From: Membranipora membranacea
Taxonomy: Eukaryota > Bryozoa > Gymnolaemata > Cheilostomatida > Membraniporidae
Direction of reading: 5' to 3'
Length of the DNA: 64,000 nucleotides
Assembly: GCA_914767715.1 (NCBI GenBank)
Contig: OU612067.1
Span: forward strand, 9,798,001 to 9,862,000
Shown here: one piece after another, positions 10,795 to 24,285 of the stretch
Numbering within the stretch: position 1 is the first letter of the stretch
Layout: the number at the start of each line of letters is the position of its first letter
Position numbers and translations under genes: made by a program
The notes under the pieces: model-generated
Database searches by the model: none
The model's input: the letters and a program-made list of their open reading frames with translations, nothing else
Told to the model about the DNA's origin: nothing

Positions 10795-10940
10795 AGATTT
10801 CTTTCACGACATTTCCTTTGGCCTGTCTGCCACAATCAATGTCAGTTTCCATTGGCTGACTCACGTCTTCTTCAGTTTCTTGGCAGCTTGCTGCACACTC
10901 AAGGATGTCAGTTACTAGGATGCATTCTAGTCACTTAACA
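10795..10940 (+). mobile_element. Diverged relative of the U2-headed SINE body
   Basis: TTGGCAGCTTGCTGCACACTC and TACTAGGATGCATTCTAGT match the body of the SINE copies at 51660 and 57902. The left part is only loosely similar and the U2 head is not clear, so this is an old or partial copy. Confidence 0.6.
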
Positions 10941-11206
10941 AACCATAGTCTGAGGCCCCCAGACGATTGCCTCCCCCCACCCGACGGCCCCCCAGCCAGA
11001 GTTTGTGCTTTCTCACTCAACAGAAGTTTCCCTTGGCGGAGTACTTGATAAATTTGTTTTAGAAATGTTGTTGTGACATGTTACTCTTTGATCATGAGTG
11101 GGCCAGATCGCTCAAAACTCACAAGAGATCATCAAATATTTCCCTTCTTCACATGACTTCTTGGCTTGAGTGAAATATTGGTAAAAGTGTTAGTATTTTC
11201 TTACAG

Positions 11207-11788
11207 ACGTAGCAAATCAATATGGAGCCAGACGCTTAGGACTGACGCTGGCGGGATGAATTTACAGAATTCTGCAGAGAAGCAGGATAGGTAAGAACAC
11301 TGGTAATACGGTGATATTATATTTTTAATTAATTTCAGAGATAATTTCCTCGGGAGCTGCAAGCATTTTTGACTCTTAATTGCTGCTGTCTAGATCTGAT
11401 TGAAATCTGCCTCCCTTTTCAATCACCTACAATTGTGTATCCGATCATGGCATCATGCCAATTGTTTGTGAAAAAGATATAAAAAACCTCTGGTCAAAAA
11501 CTTAACTGTGCTTCCTATCAGTCTAGCCTGTCTTGACATGCCTTGTTTGGGGGTGGGGTTCCCCCCCCCCCACCAAACAAAGCTTGTCAAGACAGGCTAT
11601 ATCAGTCAAGCTTAACACCAAACCATCCATTGCCGTGTAATAGCCGAACCTATAATAAATTGTCTCCCTTGATCTGTCATTTCAGGAATGCAGTCAGCGA
11701 ATCCGAACAATCAAAACAGAATGCACCAACAATGTGTAATGAGAGAACTACAAACTTGTCGTGGTTCCACAGTAATGTGAAGTTATAA
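11207..11788 (+). CDS. Last two coding exons of an unidentified gene
   Basis: Exon 11207-11290 lies between TTCTTACAG and GTAAGA. It reads (R)RSKSIWSQTLRTDAGG and on to EKQD, ending with two bases of a codon. Exon 11686-11788, after GTCATTTCAG, completes that codon and continues RNAVSESEQSKQNAP to WFHSNVKL and a stop. Phase agrees across the junction. The polar, Ser/Gln-rich sequence could be a cytoplasmic tail, but I do not recognise the protein and found no upstream domain exons. Similar terminal units at 8661, 9196 and 10530 suggest repeated last exons. Confidence 0.45.
11524..11599. mobile_element. Miniature foldback element (TAGCCTGTC family) with 8-bp TSD
   Basis: The 76-bp element begins TAGCCTGTCTTGACA and ends in its complement, TGTCAAGACAGGCTA, with a G/C-rich centre. 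The perfect repeat TATCAGTC flanks it at 11516-11523 and 11600-11607. The 8-bp duplication fits hAT-like MITEs. It sits in the intron of the 11207-11788 model. Confidence 0.85.
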
Positions 11789-12214
11789 CTTATGATACCC
11801 TTAGTCGACAACCTATCTGAGCTGAGAGATATCAGGTACATTCTAGTCTCAGTCTCTGAACTGTAGAGTAAACCAAAGCCATGAATTTAAATTGTAAATT
11901 CATAATTTGAAGTCCTCTATATACCTGCTATACCCCCCCCCCCCCCGAAACTCCGGCTTTTCCTTGTTTTGAAACGGTAGAGGGGTGCACAAAGAGGACC
12001 TGCATTAGTTTCGGCCTTTTTCCGCATGAACCATGATGGGATGAGTGTCCTGCCATTAACTAAACAGGAATGTGAGCCTAAACCTAAAATATCGCAAACC
12101 CGTACTCAAACCATTAGGCCGCCCTGACGCCTGTTGCAACAGCAACTTTGAGGTCAGATAAGTTTCATGTCCATTTCTTCATCATTAGCTCTAGTAAAAC
12201 TCTTTGTAAAATAT

Positions 12215-12292
12215 TGTTTTATATTTATATATATATTATATTTATATTTATATATATATATTATATTTATATTTATATATTTACATTTTATA
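12215..12292. repeat. TATATTTA-type simple repeat
   Basis: Low-complexity AT tract with repeats of TATATTTATAT. The surrounding 11.9-12.9 kb holds no supported gene. Confidence 0.8.
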
Positions 12293-12970
12293 TTTGAAGA
12301 TGTGACCAGATAAGCTCAGAATCTTAGGCCTAGCTCAATATGATAAAGATAGGAAGGACAAAATATACAGAACTCAAGGAGAAAGGTAATGAATTAGTAT
12401 CGACTTCACCGTACTCCGACTGCCAACAGCATTTTCTGTGCAACGTTTTGAGAGAGCAACTTCCATAACGGTTTAATGGTGATAAAAACATGTCCCATGT
12501 CATAGCCAATGACTCCTGTATCAATTATTAACATTATGTATATGGTATAAACTATGTGATACTATGTGGGACAAACCTCATTTGAAATCTCCGCTCAAAA
12601 TGGGTGACAGTAAGGCGTTCCATATTGTATTGAATTTCAAATCGAAGATCTTAGTCCTAAATATCATGTGACTGACTCTACAATAGCAAAAGGTCCATGT
12701 CACCAGGGGGTCGTTCAGTTAGATTGAGCGATGCTTTACTATAGCGAATTATCACTATCACTGTATGTAGTTCCATCAATGAGTGAGCGATTTCTGAGCG
12801 AGGCCCTAGCAGGTATCACTCACTCATTGAGTGAGCTATCAGATTGCGACCTTTGCTGTTTTTAATTGAAAAACCTCCAAACAGTCTAAGTCACCAGACA
12901 GTCTTAGTGACCAGAGGGTCTAAGCCAGCAGACAGACAGATGTTTTTATACTTGATTCATATTTTACAGA

Positions 12971-13137
12971 TTTTTTTCAAGCCGACTAGAGAACAAGACA
13001 CATTACTGCCGAAGAGATCTCAACTTCAACCCACAACTACATCCTCCACAGCCAACAGCAGTGACAGCGCAATCTCTATGATGGATGGCAGTGAATTCGG
13101 TATTGTGTCTAATACCACATATTATACTTATTCTTAA
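12971..13137 (+). CDS. Possible alternative last exon
   Basis: After ATATTTTACAG an open frame in phase 0 reads IFFKPTREQDTLLPKR, then a Ser/Thr-rich tail SSTANSSDSAISMMDG, and ends NTTYYTYS at a TAA. The composition resembles the cytoplasmic tail of a receptor, but nothing diagnostic is present. Its phase does not join directly to the exon ending at 11290, so it needs another exon or belongs to another gene. Confidence 0.3.
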
Positions 13138-13343
13138 TTAAACGGGAATAATTAATGTACTCCCACTACCTATTTGAGTTTTTAATTAGTGTTTATTATT
13201 TTGGTCGTAGCTCATTTTTAAACTAAGAATGCCCCTGAACTATAACTGTTGTAATTGAAATCAGACTGGAACCTGTAGCTTTATATTAGCTGAGATGTTA
13301 TCCGTTGCCCAATGTCACTTGAAAACCCGGATGATGTGTGACT

Positions 13344-13400
13344 AGTCTGTCTTGACAAGCTCTGTTGGCGAGGGGGAAGGGGAGGGGGTATTTCAATATG
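13344..13400. mobile_element. Single end of a TAGCCTGTC-family MITE
   Basis: TAGTCTGTCTTGACAAGCTCTG followed by a G-rich run matches one terminal repeat of the MITE family. No partner end is close by. Confidence 0.5.
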
Positions 13401-16400
13401 AGTAATCGAAAACTCCAATAATAATATAGGTTACCTTTATACTGCTGATAAACAATGGCCTGCAAACTCCTCAAATGAATGCATATCAAGGAATTGCCCC
13501 TAATTGTGTAGATTATTAAGCTCTATTAAACTCTTTGATTTTCAACGCTTAAAGTTTGAAAAAAATCATCTTAGCTACAGAAACCAATCCTTTAAAATTC
13601 ACCTCATAGGGATTTGAAAACTTAGATAAATAGATAAATTATGCCGCCATGTCTAAAAAATGTGAATTATCACTAACTTTTACTGTGATCAGCATTTAAG
13701 TTAATAATATAATACTACATTGTTCCTTCATGGCATCCTGATGCAGGTAAGTAGTCTTGTCAGGAAGGGTGGGTGGGTGTGACGCCCTCTCTGACTATAC
13801 TTATATGGAACTCTTGAACACGTCTTGGTTTGTACTATGGACCACTAGTTGTAATCAGTCAGTAGTACAATTATGCCCTAAATAATTTAGACATGAGTTT
13901 GAAGCTCATCGCCTCATTGAGGTGGGACCTGAGCGGGATTAGGATATACGGGTAAGTATTTAAAGTTGTCAGTCATTTGAATGTTTTTTTTTTCAAATCC
14001 AATTCAATTCAAGCACCACCGGACCAAACATTCAAGAAAAGCAACATAGTATTTTCAATTTTGCTTTGTGAGTCAGTAGACTCTTTGTCACAGTTTTTAA
14101 TCAATATAACATCCTTAATTTAATTTAAAAATTAAAATTTAAAAGTCGCTACAAAATAGATCGAGAGTTGCCTGCTCTCCGTCATGATTTAAGCTTGTCG
14201 ATAGGAATGAGATGACATAACATAACAATGAAACTATGGCTCAAGTAATACAGCTTTATGGTAATAAACAATCAACGCAAATATTCTAGTACCTACTACA
14301 AAATCTTGGAATAAAAATCGATCGGTCTCATCATAACCAAGTTACACATTAGACCTGCCTGTCTGTCTGCCTGCCTGTCTCTGTTTCTGACATGAACATC
14401 TTGAGACAAAGCATGACATCAATACTAGCTGTAATGTGTATAGTAGCGATCACTAGCAGGGTCTACCCCCATGTCGCACTCATGGTGATTAACTTTGAGC
14501 TGATTTGCTGACTTCGAACAGTTGCGAAGTCTTGTCTGTAAATGGATAGGTGCAGTTGAGTTAAACAACAAAATTAATGTAGCAATTGAGTACTAGCTTT
14601 TCTTATTGTAACTTTGAATATCATCGCCTGCCTTTATAATGATTTAAAGTAGTATGATGATCGTGCATCTTTTCTTCATAAAAATTCTAAATATACCCGA
14701 GCGCATAAAGTATCACTTTCTAGGTCGCAAAAGTTGGCAGGGAAAGTCCCTGCAAAGTAACATTCTCCAAGAAACTTATTCATAAAAATAATAATGTAAT
14801 GATAAGAATTTGTCTGCTTCTTTTCCGTAAACAAACAACTCTTCATGGTTCACCCTATATTATTAATTAATATTATTGATTAATAACAATTTTCAATAAA
14901 GTAAATTATTCAAGCTCAAAGTTGCATCCACTTTCTTTTGCTCCTTACTGCCGTTAGTTCACGTCAGTCTCATAGCATCACTAACTAAAGTCACTGCCCT
15001 GGTACAAGCTTGGTAATACATGAGAGAGATATTAATCTAGTTATCATAGTGAAATGTAACACTAAACAAGCCAACCCCATATAAACTTAATACTGAGAGC
15101 AAAGTCAATGATAGTTAATAAAAACATAAAATTCAACTTAATAAGTATAAAGTTAATTATAGTTAATTATAAGGCCAATGAAGGAATAGGTTGTGTAGAT
15201 AATATTCACTTTATTTGAACATGTCAATCCGGTATTTCACACCGATCTCATTTGAAAATTGATGTCGCAGTCCTGACTTTTAAACAAATATGCAAACTGT
15301 GGTTATGAAAACATGTCAACCTGATGCCATCGCCGTAGACACAAATTCTCCCATAAAAATATGGTTAGATGCTAATAACTTCACGTTTCAATCAAGATCA
15401 AACACAAGCAAATTAAGCATTTTATTGTACATTACAAGAAATAAAATGAAGTCATTGAGATGTATGCAGCCTTGAGCAAGCTGTAGAAACAGTTGTCAAC
15501 TTGTGAAGGCAAAAAATTGAAAGAATGTTCGTTTTTTATGTTTCAAAATGTTATTGTGTCGATGTGTCGACTCGGCTATCCAGTCTTTGTACAATATTAA
15601 TCAATGTCTCACAACCGACTCTGTTTAAACCCAAACTGATCACTTGTGATCAGATTCGGGTTAGCCAAACAGAGATTAAGTTCTCTGAAAAAGTCTGTAC
15701 ATGCGGTCGTATGACCCTCGGGGCCCAAATGCATGCTCTTTAGTTAGGAAACATCTCAATAACTTTAAATACTAACTAAGGAATCTTTCTGTTACAGGTT
15801 TAGACTATTCTATTTATTCTTCTAGCTTGATAATAGGCATCAATCACGTCTTCTGCGGATTATAAACCTCTATATATCATTCATGACCCTCGAGGCCCAA
15901 ATGCAGGCTTAAAAGTCTGAAAACATCTCAATATCTTGCAGTCTATCAAAGACTTGTAAATGACTTTTCAATCAAAAGAGCCACCAACTGACTCATATCA
16001 ATCAAACATTTTAAAAAATCAGCAATGAAGCATTTTCAAATTTAAGATAGGACTGATAGAGACTTTCTCGGATAGGTTTGCATTAGCCTGCCCAGGCTAG
16101 GTTTGCTTAATCATAATAAGTTGCTTTGATCACTGTAATTTTGGAAGTCTGCCGAACAAATTAAGATCAAGAGTTATCTGCTCTTTTGCGTAATGAAGGC
16201 TTCTGTCAACGGGAATGTGATGACACAACATCCCAACAATGAAACTGCAGCTCTTAAATTTGACTCTATTCTAAACTCTAGGGACCAGAATCAATGATTT
16301 TTGTTAGTATGTTATTGAGTTGTGGCGATAGATTTTGGTTTGGATACAATCGATTGCGCATTACACTTGCCCCTCACAGGCATATTTCTGCTTTCTCCAA

Positions 16401-16669
16401 CATACGACTCATTGTAAATAGCTCCACTGACTACTGACTACAGAATACTGACTGCTGAATACTAGTTTTTGAGCAGTCCTGCTCGAAAATGAGCACTCGA
16501 ATGGGGAGTGAAGTATAAGGTATTAAACATTAAAGGCACACATCATCTGTTAGCCTCCTTTGCCAAAGTACTGAACTTCCTCACCCGCCATCACAATGAC
16601 TTTCTTATAGAGTTATTAAATATCTCTAATATAGAGTATAGTAGTCTATGTGCGGCTGCAAATGCCAAT

Positions 16670-16723
16670 TAGTCACATCGCATTATCAAACACTCATTTT
16701 ATGATAATGTGATGCAACTAACT
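16670..16723. repeat. Short foldback
   Basis: GTCACATCGCATTATCA and TGATAATGTGATGCAAC form inverted arms around a short loop. Confidence 0.6.
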
Positions 16724-16989
16724 CGTAGCCTTGTCACGTGGCCACCGGACAAGGCTAACTTACTCGTACTTGCAGCCAGACCACTTTACTGGTTCTATAG
16801 CTTGTCATAACATCAATATCCTCTTTCGCCGATTAAAACCCTTGATGTATCATTCATCTGTCACATAAGCTGACAGAGGAAGTCCCTGCAAAAGAGAAAT
16901 TTTAAAATAATAGGGATATAAGGATATTGTCTGCTCCTGTTTTTTAAACTAGACAACTCCTCATAGCTCACACTAGACCCGCAGGCATA

Positions 16990-17035
16990 CTGTTGATCCA
17001 GGAAGTTTGGGATCCCAAACTCCCTGGTTGATCAA
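16990..17035. repeat. Palindrome GGGATCCC-centred
   Basis: TTGATCCAGGAAGTTTGGGA is followed by the near complement ending in CTGGTTGATCA. The phrase CCCAAACTCCCT also occurs in the foldback at 60910-61005, so both may belong to one small family. Confidence 0.6.
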
Positions 17036-17769
17036 TGCTATCATCAAGGGCAATTTAAAGCCCCAAGTTTTCTTAGCTCCCTTCCCTCCTGTCTGTAAAG
17101 TTAACTTCTTATTAACCTGTGAGATAACAAGCTGGGATAGACTCTGGTTAGTTGAACTGTAGGCGGCCTTGAGCAAGCTGCTTAAAACAGAGACAGAAAT
17201 ATGAGAAAATTGTCATTGCTGAAAACTGGCCATAATAATATTATCATAATCGGTACAATTACTGTATAATAAAATATCTATAACTTGTTTGCAATGGTAA
17301 TCTTTACCTTGATCGAGTCTGCAGTGAATGCTAGCCTGATAAGATCGTGCTAACTGTTACCTTTTTCATCCTTCCAAACTTTTGACAACTCATATTGTCT
17401 CTGTTTAAAACCATACTGACCACTTGTGGTCAGATTTGGGTTAGCCAAACAGAGATTAAGTTCTCTGAAAAAGTCTGTATATGCGGTTGTATGACCCTCG
17501 GGGCCCAAATGCACGCTCAATAGTTAGTACATGTAAAATAGGATACAGCTCAACAACCAAAGTTACATGACCAGCCTGAATGTTCATAAAACACGAGAAC
17601 AGTTTTTGTACTCATTGTAAGCACACATAAACTAGACATTGAAATGCTTATTTACATCATGCAAACCGCACGATTTGACCTCATGACCTCTACAACTACC
17701 ACAAGGAATGAGCTATGTAGAAATACTAAGAGTGTACAGATCCATCATATCTTAGAAGTGAAACATAGA

Positions 17770-17832
17770 GTAGTGCAGTATTGTATTGTAGTATTGCGGT
17801 ATTGCAGTATTGCAGTATTGCAGTATTGCAGA
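17770..17832. repeat. 8-bp tandem repeat
   Basis: Units of TATTGCAG, degenerating upstream to TATTGTAGTATTGCGG. Confidence 0.85.
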
Positions 17833-20480
17833 GTATCGTCATCCGCTTAGGAGGTAGTCCTGACATCACCTAAGCTCTTGTCGGTCAAACAGTTAACAAA
17901 CCAGTGGTTCAAATCCAAATGCATAAATGGTTTTTTTAATACTAAAACAATTATCCACAAACTCAACCATGAGATTAACTACGATTCATGGTAAATATGA
18001 ATACTTTTTGAAATTGTTACAAATACCAGATACAACGGCTCTTTCAAATATTAATTTCCGCTTCCCTAAGGATGGCGCTTTGTCTGTACTCATTGAAATC
18101 AACATGGACAGCAGTGTTGCTGAAGCTTCGAGATATCTGATTGTTTTTACCCTTTTTCAATAAAAATATTGTTGACTAAATAATGAATAATATAAAAGTA
18201 CTGTCAAACAGCAATGCGTAGGATTCTGTTGATTTATTACGTTCATATGAATACCAGCTGTTAACTCACCATGAAAATAAGGATAAAGCATAAGCAGACT
18301 CATCATATTGTATGCTGATACATAGACATAATATGAAGCTATTGAGATGTAAACAGCCTTGAGCAAGCTGTAAAAACAGCTGTCAACCTGTGAAGACATG
18401 AAATTTTAAAAGTGACAGATTTTGAGAACGAAACCTGTTATTATGTTGGCTAGATGTTGAATGAGCCATCCAGTCTTTGTAAAATTTTAACAGTGTCTCA
18501 CAACCGACTCTGTTTAAACCCAAACTGATCACTTGTGATCAGATTTGGGTTAGCCAAAGGAAGATTAAGTTCTCCATTAAGTCTGTCTATGCGGTCGTAT
18601 GACCCTCTGGGCCCAAATGCACGCTCTATAGTTAGGTAACATCTCAATAGCTTCAACTATTAACTATTAAATCTTTTCTTTTACAGGTTTAGACCAATTC
18701 TATTTATTTTTTGGTTCTTCTAGCTTGGTAATAGGCATCAATCACTTCTTTCACTGATTAACGCCCTCTATATATCATTCATCGATCACATAAAATGAGT
18801 AAGAAAGTACAATGTATGATCCTCCCAGATATTACTCGGACATTAGGAAGCTTGGAGCAAATCCTGTAATTAATGTCTATGCGTTTGTATGACTCTCGAC
18901 TTCCCAGAAAACACGCTCTACTATATTATATTGAAATATAGGAAACAGTTAACACATCAGTGGTTCATATCCCACGTTTACAAAATGTTTCTACAAAATG
19001 CTATAATATCCTCATCCATTCATGCTAGGTAAAAAATATATATATAATATATATGATATATACATGTAGAACTTTAGATAGGCAGAAACAATCGCTCCTA
19101 AACAACTCCTTGGTGTTCAATATTGTTCCTATACATATGCCTGAAAAGCATTTAATTAACTCGATATGAACTTCAACCTCAAACTGTTCTCATGTAGATC
19201 GGAAGAGAAAAACTTAGCAGGTTCATCATTCTGCATACTACACAGTCATAACATAAAGTTTTTGAGATGTAGGCAGCCTTGAGCAAGCTGTAGAAACAGC
19301 TGTCATCCGTGAATACAAGGAAATTAAAGAAAAATATTTTTCAAACTAAAACCTGCTATCTAATTGGTCAGGTGTCAACATGGCTATCCAGCCTCATATT
19401 AATCAATGTCTCACAACCGACTCTGTTTAAACCCAAACTGATCACTTGTGTTCAGATTTGGGTTAGCCAAAGGAAGATTAAGTTCTCCATTAAGTCTGTA
19501 TATGCGGTCGTATGACCCTCGGGGCCCAAATGCAGCTCGATAGTTAGGAAACATCTCAATAGCTTTAACTATTAACTAATCAATCTTTTCTTTTACAGGT
19601 TTAAACCAAATCAATTTATCTATGTATCATCCATCCGTCATATAAGCTGACAGTAAGAGTCCCTTCAGATTATTCTAAGAGAATATTTGGACACTTGTGA
19701 AAATAATGTGAATTTAAGAAATTGTCTGATTCTGTTCTGTAATAAGGTAACTCTTCATATCTCACACTAGACTCGCAGGCAATGAGGGCAATGGTTAAAG
19801 TCCCAAGCTACTTTAGCCCCCCCCCCCGTCTTACTCTCAGTTTTCAGCACACAGATCCTGACCTCTGTTTCTATTCCAAGGAATGAGTTGTGTAGAACTA
19901 CTCAGGATTTGTGGATATAACGTCTCATACAAGAGATGTATTATTGGGGTTTTATTGCAGGGTATAATCCTGCGCTTGGGAAGCAGTCCTGGCTTCAGCC
20001 TTATCCCTCAAGCAGTTAACACATCAGTGGCTAAAGTCCAATGTCATCAAATTTTTTCTTCAAAATGATCAAATAATATCCTCAAACTAAGCATCCTTGA
20101 GATTCTCTGCCTTTCATGCCAGGTAAACATATGAGCATATATTAATATATATATAAATATACGTATGCAGAAACAACGGCTTTAAAACAATTCCCTAGTG
20201 TTTAATTTTGTTCCCATACATATGCCTGAAAAGCGTCTACTTGACTCAATATAAACTTCACCTTCATACCGTTCCAATGTAGATCAGGATTAAACAAAAA
20301 GCAGATTTACCATATTGCACAACACATAGACATAATATGAAGTTTTTGGGATGTATGTATGCAGCCTTGAGCAAGCTGTAGAAAACAGCTGTCAACTGTG
20401 AAGTCATGAAAATTTAAAACAGACAAGTTTTGAAAAGAACCTGTCATTTTATTGATAATATCTGGTTGTTGTTGGCTCCA

Positions 20481-21295
20481 CTATCCAGCATGTGTACAAT
20501 ATTGACAAATCGAAAGCAAAATATCTCACCATATCTTGAAGCACCTCCACTTTGAGCCAACTGTTGAAAACAGAGGATTGATTATGAGTGAGGGAAAGAT
20601 TAAAATAAAACCTTAAACTGAGCAGTTTGGATGATATACTGCGATATATTGACTTTCTAAGACCTTGGTGACTACATCACAGAATAAACTACCGGCGAAT
20701 CCATTGGCTTGTAACCCTCTTTGTCTGAAAACTTACTGAAAAGTTGTCCGATGACATCAATGTGATAAATATCTATAACCCATAGAGTTATCCCCTAACT
20801 CTATGCTATAACCTTAACGAAATTGTCTAGTAAATGTGTGGAATAGAAGGGCTGACTAGCCCAATGAAAAAGGGATTATGTCTGAACTTCAAAACTCAAT
20901 TCACTGTTCATTGAACTGACCCAAACAAAATTAGATATCACAACAAAGTTTTTTTCTCAATCTTCACCCATTTTTGAGGAATGAAGTCACATCTTTTGGC
21001 TCATTTATAATTTATACATGACAGTCCTTGGAATGCAATGTTTATATATATTCTAACACTCAGAACATGTGGGCTATCTTTGAGCGACATGGTTTAGATG
21101 GATATTAATTCTGATGAATAAGACTCCCTAAAAAAATTGGAATTAAATGAAAAAAATTTAGAGATTGCTGAGCTGAGCTGATTTCCTAAGCTCTACAGTA
21201 ACGAATCTGCACAACCAGAATAATATTGTCAAATATGAGAAGAATGTTTTATATTCTTGTGTAGTGAACCAAAATCAGACAAATAATCATTGACA
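20481..21295. other. Non-coding stretch, nothing recognised
   Basis: AT-rich sequence with no supported feature on either strand. Confidence 0.3.
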
Positions 21296-22230
21296 CATAG
21301 TGACTAAAAATGACTAGAAATGACTAAAATTGACCAAAAAAATGACTAAAAATGATTAAAAATGACTAAAATTGACAAAAAAAAGACTAAAAATGACTAA
21401 AAATGATTAAAAATGACTAAAAATGACAAAAAATGATTAAAAATGATTAAACATGATTAAACATGATGAAAAATGATTAAAAATGATAAAAAATGAAAAA
21501 AAATGATTAGAAATGACTAAACCTAGAAGTAAGTAAAAGTATTGGTTTTCATATTTTTTCATAGTGGTTATTACACTGTGACTCTGGTGCAGTATTGCCA
21601 AACATGACAGCCAGCTGTCATCAGGGCTATCAAATCTTCCTGTGGCTCTGTCCTCGCTTATTTAACTTCTGAATTTATAGCACAAACAATACAGGAAAAA
21701 AAGTAAAATGGTCATTGAATTGATAAACAAAGCGAAAATTAATCTAAAATAAATTTGGAATTAAATCAATAAAATTGAGAGATTGCTGATGAACCTAATC
21801 TCCATGTAACGAATCTGCACAACCAGAAATAGTACTGACAAAGATAAGAAAAATGAATAAAAATGAATAAAACTGACTAAAAATGACTAAAAATCATTAA
21901 AAATGACTAAAAATCATTAAAAATGACTAAAAATGGCTAAAACTGACTAAAAATAATTAAAAATGACTAAAAATCATAAAAAATGACTAGAAATGGCTAA
22001 AACTGACTAAAAATAATTAAAAACGATTAAAAATGACTAAAACTGACTAAAAATCGCTAAACCAAGAGTAAGTAAAAGTTTTGGTTTTCATATATTTTTC
22101 ATTTCTCTAGTGGTTATCACACTAAGTTGGAAAACATGACAGCCAGCTGTCATCAGGGCTATCAAATCTTTCCCATGGCTCTGTCCTCGCTTATTGAACT
22201 TCTGAATTTATAGCACAAACAATGCGGAAA
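21296..22230. repeat. Duplicated AT-rich simple-repeat blocks with shared flank
   Basis: Two blocks (21296-21525 and 21846-22060) consist of degenerate AAATGACTAA and AAATGATTAA units. Each is followed by the same non-repetitive flank (GTAAGTAAAAGT, TTGGTTTTCATAT, AACATGACAGCCAGCTGTCA, GCTCTGTCCTCGCTTATT) at 21528-21705 and 22068-22240. The whole unit of about 540 bp was therefore duplicated. Confidence 0.85.
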
Positions 22231-22239
22231 AAAAGAAGT

Positions 22240-24285
22240 CATTGAATTGTTAAACAAAACGAAAATTAATCTAATATGAAGCTAAATCTCCACTTGCAAA
22301 CAAATTCAGGTTACATGTGGTTCAATGGCCAAAGGGAATGAATATTATTCCAAAATGCTATCATGTTTTTCCAAATAAATTAAAGTTTTTAAGACTCGGC
22401 GTATTGTGTTCAGACCCCAACTGCGTTTAGTTATTAAAACAGCTTATACAATTATGGAATTAGTAGTAACAACACTGTTTTCCAATTCATACACAACTAT
22501 AAGTCCAAGGTAAGTACACTGAGCTGAGGGTAATACAGTACACTTCTTTCAAATTATTTGGACTTTCATATATATATATATATTATATTTATAATTATAC
22601 CCATTATTGTCACGCTGACATTAACATCAGCACAACAACAACATCAGATTTTATCAAACTTATTTATTTTACCTAATTTATTTAATAAATTGAAGATTTA
22701 TCTAAAGATTCAACTATTACATCTCATCTGAGTTATTGGCCTGCGTCATGTAGGTTTGAGAAATAATGATAATTATATTGGTAAGTATCGTAGAAAAGTA
22801 GTGAGAAAAAAGGTTAGTATTTGAATTAGCTTCAAATCGTGCTAAAGGTAAGTACATAAATACATCAAGCGCAGGGGGTGATTTCTTGATACTCACTGAG
22901 GTTTGGGAGAATTGAATTATGAACAGCCAAAGGACGGGTGTCAATGGCTTCCGCCAGCACATAAGATATCTAAAACAGCGGCCCCTCCCAACTTACCCCC
23001 CTCCTAACTGACCTACTGCTCCTAACCTACCCACCCCCCTGGCCTTCACAGCTAAGGTCATTTGCAACTGGGATAATATTTCACAGAAACGGGTATTTTG
23101 AGTGACAGTGGTGACTAAAACATTGAAACCCCTTTTTTATTCTAATATTAATACAGTAGATATATATTTGATCAAGTATGAAGTAACAGTTTTTTGTTGA
23201 AAATCAGGTACCTTCAACAATAACAAAAATTGTGTAGCACATAGTGACACAATGTGATAGAAACCTTCATTATTATGTAAAAGATTTTATTGTGCCTATT
23301 GTCTATCATTCCTCATTTCATCTTTGATGGCATGGTACTCATCGCTGCTTGCAGTCATTATCGACATAGTAGATCCTGCAACAAACTCTACAAGATTTTA
23401 CCAACCTACATTGTTTTTTTTTTCTCTTCAACTGATGAATTTGCTTCCTTTTACTCCCATTTTATAATTTCGAACATTGATTTCTATAATAAAAAAAACT
23501 TTCACTCCATTATCCTATGTTCAATAATCTGTCTATGATGCCGTTGTGTGGTGAATTTGTTTTGCAGGGGCCATATTGTTATCACAGATCTCAGTTATAA
23601 TATATATGAAGTCGATATCCATTTTGTTTGCAAAATATACCCTTTCCTTTAACGCGTCCATAGTTAACACTCTAGATATCCATTAAAGCTATAGTAGCGC
23701 TTTAGGGTTTTCTGACATTCGCTTATTTAAAAACTTATTGCGAATCACATGCCAATTAACATATTTTCAAAGAGTATTCCCAACTTCACAAAAACCATCC
23801 TCTGTGATAGAGATTGTATGAAAAAAAGAGGACAACTTTAGCGGTTGAGAAAAGTTGCGAAGAATTTTCTTTCCAGTGATCCTTATAGTAGAACGGTGAC
23901 CATGAGCCATTTAAAAGGTTGCCACGTGCTGCTAACTAGCCTGAGACCTACCATATGATACCAAATTTGGGGAAGCGCAACTATAGTTTTGATGATATTA
24001 GTAGAATGAAGCGCAATGAAAGGAATTTGTGTCGTCAACAATGTCGATGCTTAGGCAATATTTCAAATTTTCAAATCACACACTGAATTATCTTTTGGTT
24101 CGATATGACTGAAATTTATGTACATCCAAAACGTATGCTGCCCTTTGGTATGAAATGTAGCCGGGTTCATACGAGGCTGCAGTTTTATGAAATAACACTC
24201 CCATATTCCTCAGGGGGAAAACTAGAAGTCCCGTTAAAGAAGGAATAGTTTATCATCAATATGGTTTATCATAAATATTTATAAT
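22240..24285. other. Non-coding stretch, nothing firmly recognised
   Basis: Several short open frames on both strands are uninformative. A C-rich tract lies near 22980-23040 and an AT dinucleotide run near 22568-22590. Confidence 0.3.

Larger units (their letters stand above)
14150..20480. repeat. Degenerate tandem/segmental repeat region
   Basis: Several landmark phrases recur in the same order. GCCTTGAGCAAGCTGT occurs near 15470, 17165, 18358, 19275 and 20363. CTGTTTAAACCCAAACTG or a close variant occurs near 15627, 17402, 18508 and 19420, followed each time by GGTTAGCCAAA and TATGACCCTC. CAGGTTTAGACYA, preceded by a pyrimidine tract, occurs near 15797, 18687 and 19598. Two further landmarks (GAGTTRYCTGCTCT near 14165 and 16170, AGTCCCTGCAAA near 14744 and 16879) show the repeat begins earlier. 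Unit spacing is about 0.9-2 kb and copies are diverged and partly deleted. No unit keeps a convincing open frame, so a duplicated non-coding or pseudogene unit is most likely. Confidence 0.7.

Noticed and set aside
12700-12850. Possible foldback around GAGTGAGCGA phrases
   Set aside because: Arms are short and irregular, so I could not define an element.
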